A stretch of 64,000 bases of DNA from Chloroflexota bacterium (GCA_029782215.1 JAKOVD010000079.1:146729-210728), one strand, 5' to 3'. Positions 8,732 to 17,600 are shown, counted from the stretch's first letter. Numbers and translations: made by a program. Notes: generated by a model not told the origin, from the letters alone.

Positions 8732-9214
8732 ATGCTAGTTCGCGATGTCATGACGCCAGACCCTGTCACCATCGGCGCGCAGCAGTCCATTGGCACAGCC
8801 TTGGCTCGCATGCGACGTGGGAACTTCCGCCGTCTGCCGGTGCTTGACCAGGGGAAGTTGGTAGGAATCATCACGGATCGCGACCTGCGGCTGGCGATGA
8901 ATTCTCCCTACGTGCTGCGCGAGGGTTGGTACGACAGTTACCTCATGGAGCACATTGAGGTGCGCACTTGTATGACGCCGAATCCGGTGACCATCGCGCC
9001 GGACTGCGATCTCATCGAAGCGGTGGAGTTGATGCGAACGCAGAAGTTCGGCGGTTTGCCCGTTGTCCAAAACGGCATCCTCGTCGGCATCCTCACGGAG
9101 ACCGACCTCATGGATTGCTTGATCAAGCTCCTGGAAAAGGAAGCAACTGCGACTGTCTCTCCTGCCGGTGATCCCAAGCAAAGCGTACACAAGCGCATGA
9201 CTGGGACAAGCTGA
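8732..9214 (+). CDS. CBS-domain-pair protein
   Basis: 160 residues made almost only of two CBS motifs: VRDVMTPDPVTI...LPVLDQGKLVGIITDRDL and CMTPNPVTIAP...LPVVQNGILVGILTETDL. CBS pairs bind adenine nucleotides and act as energy-state sensors; stand-alone versions usually regulate a partner enzyme or transporter that cannot be named from sequence. AAGGAG lies 12 bases before the ATG. A similar CBS protein follows 60 bases downstream, suggesting duplication and possibly joint transcription. Confidence 0.9.
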   Translation: MLVRDVMTPDPVTIGAQQSIGTALARMRRGNFRRLPVLDQGKLVGIITDRDLRLAMNSPYVLREGWYDSYLMEHIEVRTCMTPNPVTIAPDCDLIEAVELMRTQKFGGLPVVQNGILVGILTETDLMDCLIKLLEKEATATVSPAGDPKQSVHKRMTGTS

Positions 9215-9274
9215 CGGGCGGCCAGGCGTCGGGGTTGCGCCATCTGGAGTCCTCGTCTCGGAGGCGACAGCGGT

Positions 9275-9706
9275 ATGCGCACCTATCTGGTTCGCGAAAT
9301 CATGTCGGAGCCGGCGATCGTCGTCGCCTGGGGCGCCTCAGTGCTGCAGGCGTCGGCGCTGATGCAGACCCACGATATCCGCCGTTTGCCGGTGGTTGAT
9401 GACGACAACGTCGTGATCGGCGTCATTAGCCTGGGTGATGTGCGCGAGGCCACTTCGGTCTACAACACAGCGAGTCCGTACGCGCCTGACTCTGACGAGG
9501 TCCTCCTCGCCGTCGATGAGGTCATGACCGCGCCGGCGATCACGGTCCAGCCCGAAGACAACGTGCAGCAGGTCGTGCAGTTGATGCTCGACCACAAGAT
9601 CGGGGGGATTCCCGTGGTCGATGGTGAGGACCGCGCCGTAGGCATGGTGACGGAATCAGACCTGTTCCGGCTGCTCATGCAACTGTGGGAAGAGCCGGAA
9701 GCATAG
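9275..9706 (+). CDS. Second CBS-domain-pair protein
   Basis: 143 residues with two CBS motifs (VREIMSEPAIVVAWGASVLQ...LPVVDDDNVVIGVISLGDV and VDEVMTAPAITVQPEDN...IPVVDGEDRAVGMVTESDL). Both motifs end in the usual G-V/M-[IV]-[ST]-x-x-D-[LV] pattern. GGAGGC lies about 12 bases before the ATG. It appears to be a paralogue of the preceding gene in the same orientation; the partner is unknown. The C-terminal tail is rich in acidic residues. Confidence 0.9.
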   Translation: MRTYLVREIMSEPAIVVAWGASVLQASALMQTHDIRRLPVVDDDNVVIGVISLGDVREATSVYNTASPYAPDSDEVLLAVDEVMTAPAITVQPEDNVQQVVQLMLDHKIGGIPVVDGEDRAVGMVTESDLFRLLMQLWEEPEA

Positions 9707-9835
9707 GGCAGGGACCTTCGTCGCCGGGCGGGGCACAATCGCATCGTCAGAGAGTTGCCGGGTGTTGCGACCCCTCCATGCTACAATGGTCCGCGGGTGC
9801 GCTGCGGCTTGCGGCCGCATCCACCCTACGTCACC

Positions 9836-11029
9836 ATGCGAACGCTCCGCTCTCTGCCGCGAAATATCTGGGCGCTCTCGCTCACCAGCCTCCTGCGCGA
9901 TGTCGCCAGCGAGATGCTCGTTCACCTGGTGCCGCTGTTTCTTGCCAACGTGCTGTTGGTGAGGACCGGCGTCATTGGCCTGATCGAGGGCATTGCCGAG
10001 ACCACTTCCAGCCTGATGAAGATCTACTCAGGTTGGCTCTCGGACCAATGGGGCAAGAGGAAGAACCTGACGGTGGCAGGCTACGGCCTGGCGGCGCTGG
10101 CCACCCCCCTGCTCCTGGTTGCCCACAGTTGGCCGGGCGTCCTGCTCTACCGTTTTCTTGACCGCCTGGGCAAAGGCATCCGCACCGCCCCGCGCGACGC
10201 CCTGATCGCCGACTCGGTCGCGCCCGACCAGCGGGGGATCGGCTTTGGCCTGCATCGGGCTGCCGACAGCGCCGGCGCCTTCATTGGCCTGCTCCTGGCC
10301 ATCGTCATCGTGTGGCGGTCACAGGCCAATGCCCTGCTCCTGAATGAGCAGACGTTTCACAAGGTGGTCACCTGGGCCCTGGTGCCTTCCTTCCTGGCGG
10401 TGATCGTGGTCGCCCTGGGCGTGCGCGAGATCGCCCACCAGCGTCTGGGCGCCGCGCCGCACCTTACCCTGAGCGGCTTCGATCCCAGGTTCCTGCGTTT
10501 TCTGGTCGTCATCATCCTTTTTACCTTGGGCAACAGCACCGATGCCTTTCTGATCCTGCGCGCTCAGACGGCGGGCAGCTCGGTGGTCATGGTGCTCGCC
10601 ATGCTGGCGCTCTTCAATCTCATCTACGCGCTGCTGTCGGGACCCGTCGGCGCACTTTCCGATCGTATCAACCGGAGGCTGGTCATCGTCGCCGGTTGGC
10701 TGCTGTATGCGCTCGTGTACCTGGGCTTTGCCGGGGCCGGCCAGACATGGCAGTTCTGGCTGCTCTACGCAACCTACGGCGCCTACTATGCCATGACCGA
10801 GGGTGTTGCCAAGGCCTTTCTTGCCGATATCGTTCCCTCTGAACGGCGTGGCACTGCCTATGGCGTCTACAACGCCGCCGTCGGTCTCACCGCCCTCCCG
10901 GCCAGCGTCCTGGCCGGGGTGCTCTGGCAGGGCGCTGGTGGGTGGACCGGTCTGGGGCCGGCTGCTCCCTTCCTGTTTGGCGGCATACTTGCCCTGGTTG
11001 CCGCCGTCCTGCTCTGGCTCTGGGTCTGA
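9836..11029 (+). CDS. MFS transporter
   Basis: 397 residues from the ATG at 9836 (MRTLRSLPRNIWALSL); an upstream TTG at 9755 would add 27 non-membrane residues and is unlikely. The protein is hydrophobic along its length with about 12 membrane segments. The cytoplasmic loop SGWLSDQWGKRKNLTVAG matches the MFS loop 2-3 motif, and YRFLDRLGKGIRTAPRDALIAD is the conserved stretch that follows. The second half repeats the pattern (SGPVGALSDRINRRLVIVAG). The substrate is unknown. TACAAT at 9782-9787 is a possible -10 but no -35 is spaced correctly. A second transporter gene starts 65 bases after the stop. Confidence 0.88.
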   Translation: MRTLRSLPRNIWALSLTSLLRDVASEMLVHLVPLFLANVLLVRTGVIGLIEGIAETTSSLMKIYSGWLSDQWGKRKNLTVAGYGLAALATPLLLVAHSWPGVLLYRFLDRLGKGIRTAPRDALIADSVAPDQRGIGFGLHRAADSAGAFIGLLLAIVIVWRSQANALLLNEQTFHKVVTWALVPSFLAVIVVALGVREIAHQRLGAAPHLTLSGFDPRFLRFLVVIILFTLGNSTDAFLILRAQTAGSSVVMVLAMLALFNLIYALLSGPVGALSDRINRRLVIVAGWLLYALVYLGFAGAGQTWQFWLLYATYGAYYAMTEGVAKAFLADIVPSERRGTAYGVYNAAVGLTALPASVLAGVLWQGAGGWTGLGPAAPFLFGGILALVAAVLLWLWV

Positions 11030-11093
11030 AAGCGTTCGAACGTTCTTCCACATCCGCCGCTCCTTTCCTCGCCCAACGGGAGATGTCACCCTT

Positions 11094-12452
11094 ATGACTG
11101 CCACCACCGCCTCCCCGCCCAGCGCCTATGGCGACCGCCGCGAGGTTCGCGGTTGGACGATGTACGATTGGGCCAATTCGGCCTTCAGCACGACAGTCGT
11201 CACCACCTTCCTGGGGCCTTACCTGGAAAGTCTGGCCAAGACCGCCGGCGGCGTATTCATCCTTGGTCGCACCATTGAACCAGGCGCCTTCTTCCCGGCC
11301 TGTGTTTCGATTTCTGTGGTGCTCCAGGTGCTCTTTTTGCCGCTGTTGGGAACGGTTGTCGACTACACGGGACACAAGAAGCGCCTGCTGCTCACCACCG
11401 CCTACCTCGGGGCGATGGCCACCATGCTGCTCTTCTTCATCCGCACCGATATGCCGGTCCTGGGCACCAACGGCGCCGTGATCCTCGGCGGGCTGCTCCT
11501 CATCGGCGCCAATCTCGCTTTTGGTATGTCGATCGTCGCCTACAACGCCTACCTGCCCGATATTGCAGCGCCGCATGACCGGGACGCGGTCAGCTCGCGC
11601 GGCTGGGCGATCGGCTATCTCGGTGGCGGTCTTCTTCTTGCCCTCAACCTGGTCCTCTTCCAGACCATGTCTGACACCTCTCTGGCCGTGCGCGTCAGCC
11701 TGGCCAGCGCCGGCGTCTGGTGGCTGGTGTTCACCTACCTGTTTCCGCACCGCACCCTTCGCCAGCATACGCCTGAGCGCACCCTGCCGCATGGCGAGAC
11801 CTTTCTCAGCCACGGTGTGAAGGAGCTGTGGCGGACGCTGCATGAGATCCGGAGCAAATACCCCGAAACCCTGCGCTACCTCATCGCCTACCTGATCTAT
11901 AACGATGGCATCCAGACGGTCATTGTCGTGGCGACGCTTTTTGCCGCCGGTGAGCTGGGTGCTTCGGCCAGCACCCTGGTGATCCTGGTCCTCCTGATCC
12001 AGTTTGTCGCCTTCTTCGGCGCTCTTGCCTTTGGGCGACTGGCGCTGCGCATCGGCGCCAAGCGCTCGATCCTCATCAGCCTGGTGCTCTGGTCGGGGGT
12101 GGTCATCTATGCCTATGCCCTCCTATACGAGCAGTGGCAGTTGTGGATTCTGGGCGTCATCGTGGCGCTGGTCCTGGGCGGCTCGCAGGCGCTCAGCCGT
12201 TCTCTCTTCTCACAGATGATCCCGCGCGACAAGGAGACCGAGTACTTTGGCTTCTATGAGATCAGCGAGCGCGGCACGTCCTGGGTCGGCACCGCCGTCT
12301 TCGCCCTGGCCGTGCAGTTGACCGGCAACATGCGTGTCGCCCTGATCTCGCTTATCATCTTCTTTGTCGCCGGTCTGATCCTGCTTCCCTTCGTCAACGT
12401 GCGCAAAGCCATTGTCGATGCCGGCAACGACCCCAACGGCGTTGTCCTCTAG
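11094..12452 (+). CDS. UMF1-type (Atg22-like) MFS transporter
   Basis: 452 residues from the ATG at 11094; the open frame extends upstream to 10803 but only overlaps the previous gene out of frame. The N-terminal signature WTMYDWANSAFSTTVVTTFL is typical of the UMF1/Atg22 family, known in bacteria and as vacuolar amino-acid effluxers in fungi. About 12 membrane helices are visible. The loop IPRDKETEYFGFYEISERGTSW is also a family hallmark. It lies directly after another MFS gene in the same direction, so the pair may be co-transcribed. The substrate cannot be told from sequence. Confidence 0.88.
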   Translation: MTATTASPPSAYGDRREVRGWTMYDWANSAFSTTVVTTFLGPYLESLAKTAGGVFILGRTIEPGAFFPACVSISVVLQVLFLPLLGTVVDYTGHKKRLLLTTAYLGAMATMLLFFIRTDMPVLGTNGAVILGGLLLIGANLAFGMSIVAYNAYLPDIAAPHDRDAVSSRGWAIGYLGGGLLLALNLVLFQTMSDTSLAVRVSLASAGVWWLVFTYLFPHRTLRQHTPERTLPHGETFLSHGVKELWRTLHEIRSKYPETLRYLIAYLIYNDGIQTVIVVATLFAAGELGASASTLVILVLLIQFVAFFGALAFGRLALRIGAKRSILISLVLWSGVVIYAYALLYEQWQLWILGVIVALVLGGSQALSRSLFSQMIPRDKETEYFGFYEISERGTSWVGTAVFALAVQLTGNMRVALISLIIFFVAGLILLPFVNVRKAIVDAGNDPNGVVL

Positions 12453-12544
12453 CCTGTCATGCCGAAAGTTGTACGCGAAAGCGCGGGAGCAGAATGCCTG
12501 CGTGGGCGCCCAAATCGCCCTGGCCCTGGACTCGTTCTGACCCC

Positions 12545-13039
12545 ATGAGCTGGAACTGGCGCGATCCCGCGCTCCGGGTGTTGGTCCTGTGGTGGCGGCT
12601 GACGCGTCCGCGGACGGTGGGGGTGCGCGGCATTGTTACGGACGATGAAGGGCGCATTCTCTTTGTTCGCCACGGCTACGGCGCCCGCACCTGGTACCTG
12701 CCGGGCGGCGGGAGCAGCGGCAGCGAAACGGCCGACGAGGCGCTGGTGCGGGAAATGCGGGAGGAGACGGGCGTGCAGGTCGAGGTGACGCGGCTGGTGG
12801 GGGTCTACCTCTGGATGGTCGCCTACAAGCGGGACCACATCTTTGTCTTTGCCTGCCGGCGCCTGGGCGGCGAAATGAGGGCGGACGGCACGGAGATCAG
12901 CGCCGCCGGCTGGTATCCCCTCGACGCCCTGCCCGAACCACTGACGCCGGGCACACGCGCCGTCCTTGAGCACTGGCGCACCGGCTACACCGGCTACGGG
13001 CGGTGGCCGGAAGGCGATGCCACACGCGCTGCGTCGTAA
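12545..13039 (+). CDS. Nudix hydrolase
   Basis: 164 residues from the ATG at 12545 (MSWNWRDPALRV); an upstream ATG at 12494 adds 17 unlikely residues. The Nudix box is complete: a Gly, five residues, a Glu, seven residues and REMREETGV (within GGGSSGSETADEALVREM and the following residues), giving the metal-binding glutamates. The domain begins VRGIVTDDEGRILFVRHG. Such enzymes cleave nucleoside-diphosphate-linked compounds; the substrate is not determined. It lies 92 bases after the UMF1 transporter and converges on the serine dehydratase genes. Confidence 0.88.
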   Translation: MSWNWRDPALRVLVLWWRLTRPRTVGVRGIVTDDEGRILFVRHGYGARTWYLPGGGSSGSETADEALVREMREETGVQVEVTRLVGVYLWMVAYKRDHIFVFACRRLGGEMRADGTEISAAGWYPLDALPEPLTPGTRAVLEHWRTGYTGYGRWPEGDATRAAS

Positions 13040-13048
13040 CGACGCGTT

Positions 13049-13948
13049 TCAATTCTCCGGCTCAGGCGCGGCCTCGTTCCATACCATCTGCGCCAGACGC
13101 CTACCCGTGGGCGTGGCCGCCAGCCCGCCCAGCGCCGTTTCCTTGAAGCGCTCATCCATGCGCTTGCCGATGCTGGCCATGGCGTCGATGACTTCGTCAG
13201 GGGGGATCACGCTTTCGACGCCCGCCAGGGCCAGGTCCACGGCGATGAAACATTGGGCGGCGCCGGCGGCGTTGCGTTTGACGCACGGCACCTCCACCAG
13301 GCCGGCGACAGGGTCGCAGACCAGGCCCAGCATGTTCTTCATGGTGATGGCGACTGCGTGTGCCGACTGCCGCGGGCTGCCTCCCAGCAGCTCGACCGCT
13401 GCTCCTGCCGCCATGGCGGCGGCGCTGCCCGTTTCGGCCTGACAGCCTCCGGCCGCGCCGGAGACGCTGGCGCGGCGGAAGATGACGGCGCCGATGCCGC
13501 TGGCGGTGAAGAGCGCTGACACCAACTGGTCGTCGCTGAATCCGCGCAGCTCCTGCAGCGTGATCAGGACGCCGGGCAGAATGCCTGCCGAGCCGGCCGT
13601 GGGGGTGGCGACGATGCAGCCCATGCCGGCGTTGACCTCGTTGACGGCCATGGCCCGCGCCACGGCGCGACTCAGGACGGGCCCCGTCAGCGGCTCGTGG
13701 CTGGGGTCGGCCAGCCAGTTCCAGAAGCGGTAGGCGCTGCCGCCGCTGATGCCGCTCAGGGACATCACCGGCTCGGCGATGCCCTGCGCTGTCGCCCGCT
13801 TCATCACGTCCAGCCGCGCCCGCATCCGCTCGCGCAGCGCCGCCGGGTCCTTGCTGCTGTTCTCTGCTTCCGCCCGCAGCACCACCTCGTGCAGCGGCAG
13901 CCCGCCGTGCTCCGCTTTCTCCACCATTTCCGCGATTGAACCAAACAT
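13049..13948 (-). CDS. sdaAA: L-serine dehydratase, iron-sulfur-dependent, alpha chain
   Basis: 299 residues from the ATG at 13946-13948, preceded by AGAGGTAGAG; an earlier ATG at 14003-14005 falls inside a simple repeat and is rejected. The enzyme deaminates L-serine to pyruvate using a 4Fe-4S cluster. The cluster-region cysteines are visible in GAAGGCQAETGSAAAMAAG, VCDPVAGLVEVPC and the family stretch GISGGSAYRFWNW. The two-chain (alpha plus beta) arrangement is the form known from Gram-positive bacteria. The beta chain gene lies just upstream on the same strand (gap of about 75 bases holding an inverted repeat). Confidence 0.93.
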   Translation of the reverse strand: MFGSIAEMVEKAEHGGLPLHEVVLRAEAENSSKDPAALRERMRARLDVMKRATAQGIAEPVMSLSGISGGSAYRFWNWLADPSHEPLTGPVLSRAVARAMAVNEVNAGMGCIVATPTAGSAGILPGVLITLQELRGFSDDQLVSALFTASGIGAVIFRRASVSGAAGGCQAETGSAAAMAAGAAVELLGGSPRQSAHAVAITMKNMLGLVCDPVAGLVEVPCVKRNAAGAAQCFIAVDLALAGVESVIPPDEVIDAMASIGKRMDERFKETALGGLAATPTGRRLAQMVWNEAAPEPEN

Positions 13949-13963
13949 CTCTACCTCTTTGGG

Positions 13964-14020
13964 GTTGAAAGTTGAAGGTTGCAAGTTGAAGGTTCGGATG
14001 CCCAACCTTCAACTTCCAAC
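13964..14020. repeat. Heptamer-like GTTGAAG repeats with a perfect inverted repeat
   Basis: Copies of GTTGAA(A/G) in direct orientation are followed by their complement. AAGTTGAAGGTT (13983-13994) and AACCTTCAACTT (14004-14015) are perfect 12-base arms around a 9-base loop. It fills the gap between the two serine dehydratase genes. No T-run follows on either strand. Confidence 0.85.
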
Positions 14021-14022
14021 CT

Positions 14023-14706
14023 TTACCCTGTCACTTTCGGCACGTGGCGCGCCCACCGCACCCAGTAGAAGTCCTCGATGGCTTCCAGCAGCTCGTGCGG
14101 GACGATGTCGTCGGTTTCAAAGATCATGATGGCCTCACCCCCGCGCAGCTTGCGCTCCACGCGGGAGAAGGCGACGTTGATATGGCGTTCCAGCAGCACG
14201 CCGGTGACAGCGTTGATGGTGCCGGGACGGTCCTCGGCCACGACCACCAGGGCGTCATGCTCGCCGGTGAAATGAACGTCGTAGCCCATGATCGAGGTGA
14301 CCTCGATCATGCCGCCGCCGATGGAGGCGCCGATGACCTCGACCTCACGGCCGCCCCCACGGAGCGTCAGCCGCACTGAGTTGGGGTGGGCGTCTTCCCC
14401 CAGGTCCGTCTCGATAAACTGGTAGTGCAGCCCGGTCTCGGCGGCGATGTCGAGGCTGTAACGGATGCGAGGGTCATCCGTGGCGAAGCCCAACAGACCC
14501 GCCACCAGGGCGCGGTCGGTGCCGTGCCCCTTGCCGGTGTGGGCGAAGGAGCCGTGCAGCTCGATCAGGGCCGTCTCGGGCGGGGCGCCCAGGACGGATC
14601 GGCCGATCAAGCCCAGGCGGACGGCGCCGGCGGTGTGCGAGCTGGAAGGTCCCACCATGATGGGGCCGATGATGTCGAAGACGGAGACGGGGCGTTGTGA
14701 GGGCAT
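14023..14706 (-). CDS. sdaAB: L-serine dehydratase, iron-sulfur-dependent, beta chain
   Basis: 227 residues from the ATG at 14704-14706 (MPSQRPVSVFDIIG). The open frame continues upstream to 14802, into a palindromic repeat, so the inner start is preferred. The opening segment DIIGPIMVGPSSSHTAGAVR is diagnostic for serine dehydratase beta, and FAHTGKGHGTDRALVAGLLG follows. The C-terminal 80 residues (HDALVVVAEDRPGTINAVTG onward) form an ACT domain, which in this family can bind serine for regulation. It is the first gene of the sdaAB-sdaAA pair. Confidence 0.93.
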   Translation of the reverse strand: MPSQRPVSVFDIIGPIMVGPSSSHTAGAVRLGLIGRSVLGAPPETALIELHGSFAHTGKGHGTDRALVAGLLGFATDDPRIRYSLDIAAETGLHYQFIETDLGEDAHPNSVRLTLRGGGREVEVIGASIGGGMIEVTSIMGYDVHFTGEHDALVVVAEDRPGTINAVTGVLLERHINVAFSRVERKLRGGEAIMIFETDDIVPHELLEAIEDFYWVRWARHVPKVTG

Positions 14707-14772
14707 AGACAGGGCCTGGGATGGGACGTATGGACACCTGATCATAACCGGCAACGACACCAGCGGCAACAA

Positions 14773-14821
14773 GGTGCGACGCACTTTCAAAGTGCGTCGC
14801 ACCTGGCAAAGTGCGTCGCAC
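14773..14821. repeat. Palindromic GGTGCGACGCAC repeat, one and a half copies
   Basis: GGTGCGACGCACTTT (14773-14787) and AAAGTGCGTCGCACC (14789-14803) are perfect 15-base arms around a single base. A further AAAGTGCGTCGCAC follows at 14808-14821. A related element lies at 32107-32140. Confidence 0.85.
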
Positions 14822-14912
14822 TCGGCCGGGTTTCTGCGGTATACTGGGCCGGTCGGCAGCCATCTCGCCGGAAGCGAACAAAGTAACCGGCGTCTATGGG
14901 ACGGAAACGCTC

Positions 14913-15128
14913 ATGCCTGAACCTTCTCCGCAGGCCATCACGGCTTTCATCCAGCGCTGGCAGAGCTCCGGCGCCGCCGAGCGTGCCAACTACCAGCTCT
15001 TCCTGGCCGAGCTGTGCGACGTGCTGGGCGTCGAGCACCCGCACCCGACCACGCCGGACGAAGCGCAGAACGCCTGCGTCTTCAAGAAGGCGTCCCCGCT
15101 GCCGCACGGCGCCTACGCGCAGGGATAG
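14913..15128 (+). pseudogene. 5' remnant of a DNA methyltransferase (MmeI/class I N6-adenine type)
   Basis: A 71-codon frame starting [17 protein letters not shown] and including [18 protein letters not shown] then [12 protein letters not shown]. To my knowledge this is how large type IIL/MmeI-like adenine methyltransferase-nucleases begin; those proteins run to several hundred residues or more. Here the frame stops at 15126-15128, and the next gene on the opposite strand ends at 15150, so nothing of the methylase or nuclease domains remains. It is read as the leftover of a restriction-modification gene. The upstream palindromic repeat could mark the event. A free-standing 71-residue protein is the alternative. 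Confidence 0.6.
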
Positions 15129-15149
15129 AATGCGCTTCAACCTTCAACC

Positions 15150-16538
15150 TCAGAAAATCCACGGCAGCGCCACGATGGTCACCAGCGTCCACACGGCATA
15201 GGCGATCGCCGCCGCGCCGTACGTCTTGTACAGGCTTCCCAGCCACGACATCTCCGCCAGCGCCTCCTCTTCGTCTTCCTGCCCCTCCTGGCTGCCTGCT
15301 GCCTGCCGCCTGCCACCTGCCACCCTCGCCCCCACCTGCCCGACCAACAGCGCCGCCAGGGCGCCGATGTTGATGATGTTCCAGCCGATGAAGGTCAGAC
15401 GGTTTGGGGTGAGTTGCCCCACCCAGGTGCGGTAGAGGATGGCGGCAAAGGCGTACAAGCCGACGACCAGGGCCAGGGCCGCCAGGGTCAGGATGCCCCG
15501 CCGCAGCCAGGTCGCCTGGCCCAGCCCCAGGAACACGGACGGGGCGGGCGTCGCCCCCACCAACAAGGCCATGACGGCGAAGAGCATGGCATTGTAGATG
15601 ATGAGCACATCCCGGTTCTGGAAGGGCTCCTTGAAGTTGAAGGGGATGAAGCCCAGGTAGATCAGCAGCACGGCCAGGCTCAGGGGCAGCAGCACGCGCA
15701 TCAGGGTGGCGATGAGCTTGCTCAACCCTTCGTCGAAGACCTGCAGCCGGGGCGGGGCCATGGGGTCGTAGACCAGGGCTACCGCCACCACGGGCACGAA
15801 CCCGGCGGCAGCGCCGACGAACAACCGCTGCACGGCCGTGGGCGGCTCGATGCCCAGGGCCTGGAACAGGCCGAACGTGATCGCCGTCAGCACGCCCCAG
15901 CCGATCAGAAACAGTCCCCCCATGACCAGGGCCTCCAGCGCTTTGATCAGGAAGGCGAAGCGGTCTTCGGCCGTGGAGAGGCCGTGCAGGACGAAGACGG
16001 CGACCGCCGTCAAGGCCAGCACCGGCAGATGGAGGGCCATCAGGTCGAGATACTGCTGCTGGAAGAGAACGGAGTTCAGGTAGGGGTAGAGGACGTAGGC
16101 ATAGACGGCGGCGGCCGCCACCCCCACCACCAGCGCCAGCGCCGGCCGCCAGCGCCGCGGGCCGGCCAGGTTCAGATAGGCCAGGATAGCTGCGGCATCG
16201 ATCGCCGCCCAGAAGATCAGAAAGAGGGGGAATCGCATGCCGCCGACGTCCAGCATGAAGCGCTGTTCGTCGGCCAATATCCACAGCACGAGCCCGGCGA
16301 TGGCGCCCAACGGGATGGCCCAACGCCACGCCACTCTGGGCTGGGCCTTGGGCGGTGGGGCCGCTGCCAGGCGGTGAAACCAGGCGGCGTAGAGCAGATT
16401 GTCAGGCGCTTCGGCGTAGTCTGCAGCCAGAGCAGCGGCAAACGCCTCACCTTCCCCATTTCTGACCGCGGCCTGGTACAGGGTCTCCAGCGCTGCGGGA
16501 TCGGCGGCGTGCGCCTGGATCGATTGGCGATAGTCCAT
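15150..16538 (-). CDS. Polytopic membrane protein, function unknown
   Basis: 462 residues with the ATG at 16536-16538 and GGAGGTTTGATC just before it. The first 65 residues are soluble and helical (ALETLYQAAVRNGEGEAF), followed by about 11-12 hydrophobic segments, a charged loop rich in Gln and Glu (about residues 405-430) and a last helix. The general pattern, with a DUF4153-like arrangement, is seen in membrane proteins with no assigned role; that family link is tentative. No catalytic motif is visible. Short simple repeats surround its 3' end. Confidence 0.75.
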   Translation of the reverse strand: MDYRQSIQAHAADPAALETLYQAAVRNGEGEAFAAALAADYAEAPDNLLYAAWFHRLAAAPPPKAQPRVAWRWAIPLGAIAGLVLWILADEQRFMLDVGGMRFPLFLIFWAAIDAAAILAYLNLAGPRRWRPALALVVGVAAAAVYAYVLYPYLNSVLFQQQYLDLMALHLPVLALTAVAVFVLHGLSTAEDRFAFLIKALEALVMGGLFLIGWGVLTAITFGLFQALGIEPPTAVQRLFVGAAAGFVPVVAVALVYDPMAPPRLQVFDEGLSKLIATLMRVLLPLSLAVLLIYLGFIPFNFKEPFQNRDVLIIYNAMLFAVMALLVGATPAPSVFLGLGQATWLRRGILTLAALALVVGLYAFAAILYRTWVGQLTPNRLTFIGWNIINIGALAALLVGQVGARVAGGRRQAAGSQEGQEDEEEALAEMSWLGSLYKTYGAAAIAYAVWTLVTIVALPWIF

Positions 16539-16649
16539 AGATCAAACCTCCTTGGGTTGATTGCCTCAGTTTGCGCTGCCAATCCTGCCAGAGCCTACCA
16601 AGTCGGCAGCCTGGCAGCTTCTGGCAGCAAACCGGAAGCCATCTCCGTC

Positions 16650-16728
16650 TGTCATTGCGAAGCCCGCAAGGGCTGAAGCAATCCCCAACTGGCCAGTTGG
16701 AGGCTGCTTCGCTGCGCTCGCAGTGACA
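16650..16728. repeat. Dispersed palindromic repeat family A, copy 1
   Basis: Begins TGTCATTGCGA and ends TCGCAGTGACA, near-perfect terminal inverted repeats. The centre is a perfect 16-base palindrome at 16685-16700 (CCAACTGGCCAGTTGG). Related copies lie at 21491-21557 and 44613-44691. No coding potential is seen. Confidence 0.85.
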
Positions 16729-16740
16729 GAGGGAGCGGGA

Positions 16741-16880
16741 GATGCTTCACTGGAGGCCTGCCGGGGACAGGGTTGGCCGATCGACCCGTTCAGCATGACA
16801 TTGAACGAGATCTCCGGGAGGCCGGGGAGGGAAAGGCGCTGCCTATTGGTAAGACGCTGGGCCTCCCGGAGGTCTTTTTT
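16741..16880. repeat. Dispersed palindromic repeat family B, copy 1, with terminator-like hairpin
   Basis: The first 60 bases (16741-16800) match 21319-21378 at 56 of 60 positions by my count. CTCCGGGAGGCC (16812-16823) and GGCCTCCCGGAG (16860-16871) are perfect 12-base arms, followed by GTCTTTTTT. The long loop makes terminator function uncertain. Confidence 0.75.
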
Positions 16881-16935
16881 GGGGGGCGGCCCCGCCAGGA
16901 GGGAAGGTTCCTCACGCCCGGCAATCGCACCTTGT

Positions 16936-16964
16936 TTGACGCGCCTTGCCCGCGGCCTTATAAT
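16936..16964 (+). promoter_or_regulatory. Sigma-70-like promoter for the bifunctional nuclease gene
   Basis: TTGACG at 16936-16941 and a consensus TATAAT at 16959-16964, spacer 17 bases. The start codon at 17004 gives a leader of about 33 nucleotides containing GGAG at 16991. Confidence 0.8.
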
Positions 16965-17003
16965 CGACCTTACACCCTCTCGTGTTCTGTGGAGCCGATC
17001 CCC

Positions 17004-17534
17004 ATGATCGAAGTCACCATCGACAGCGTTCGCATCAGTCTGATGAGCCAGCATCGGGTTGTGGTGCTGCGGGAAAAAGACTCGCAGCGCTACTTGCCCA
17101 TCTGGATCGGCGCGCCCGAGGCGGATGCCATCACCCTGCGGCTGCAAGGGGTGCAGGTGGAGCGACCGCTGACCCACGACCTTCTGGCCAAGGTCATCAC
17201 CACGTTGGGGGCGGAGGTGCAGCACGTCGTGGTCAACGATCTGCGCTCGGACGTCTTCTACGCCCAGATCGTGTTGGAGTTCAACGAGCGGGAGATTCGC
17301 GTCGACGCCCGGCCCAGCGATGCCATCGCCCTGGCCGTGCGGGCCGAGGTGCCGCTTTACGTCAGCGACAAGGTCATGCGGGAGGCCGGGCGCATGCCCG
17401 ATGAAGATGTGGCGCCGAGCCTGCTTGAGGAGACCACGACCGAACCGGGCGAAGTGCAGAAGGAAGACCTGGGAGCTTTTGCCGACTTTATCGAAGAGCT
17501 GGACCTGGATGACCTGGGGACGAGTGAGGACTGA
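17004..17534 (+). CDS. Bifunctional nuclease family protein (DUF151)
   Basis: 176 residues from the ATG at 17004; the open frame extends upstream into repeat DNA and is not used. Family features are VVVLREKDSQRYLPIWIGAP, EADAITLRLQGVQVERPLTHDLL and VDARPSDAIALAVRAEVPLYV, characteristic of DUF151 proteins, some of which have DNase/RNase activity. The C-terminal 45 residues are very acidic (EELDLDDLGTSED). It has its own consensus promoter and is separated from dnaB by a terminator. The in vivo role is not settled. Confidence 0.9.
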   Translation: MIEVTIDSVRISLMSQHRVVVLREKDSQRYLPIWIGAPEADAITLRLQGVQVERPLTHDLLAKVITTLGAEVQHVVVNDLRSDVFYAQIVLEFNEREIRVDARPSDAIALAVRAEVPLYVSDKVMREAGRMPDEDVAPSLLEETTTEPGEVQKEDLGAFADFIEELDLDDLGTSED

Positions 17535-17600
17535 TCTCCCCACGCCCACCGGTCTCTGACGCTGCCGCCAGGGCGCTGTTTGACCACCGATATCCTATTG

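Noticed and set aside
16872-16880. A terminator ending in GTCTTTTTT
   Set aside because: The stem is perfect but the loop is 36 bases and belongs to a dispersed repeat; it may still terminate, but I list it only as a repeat.
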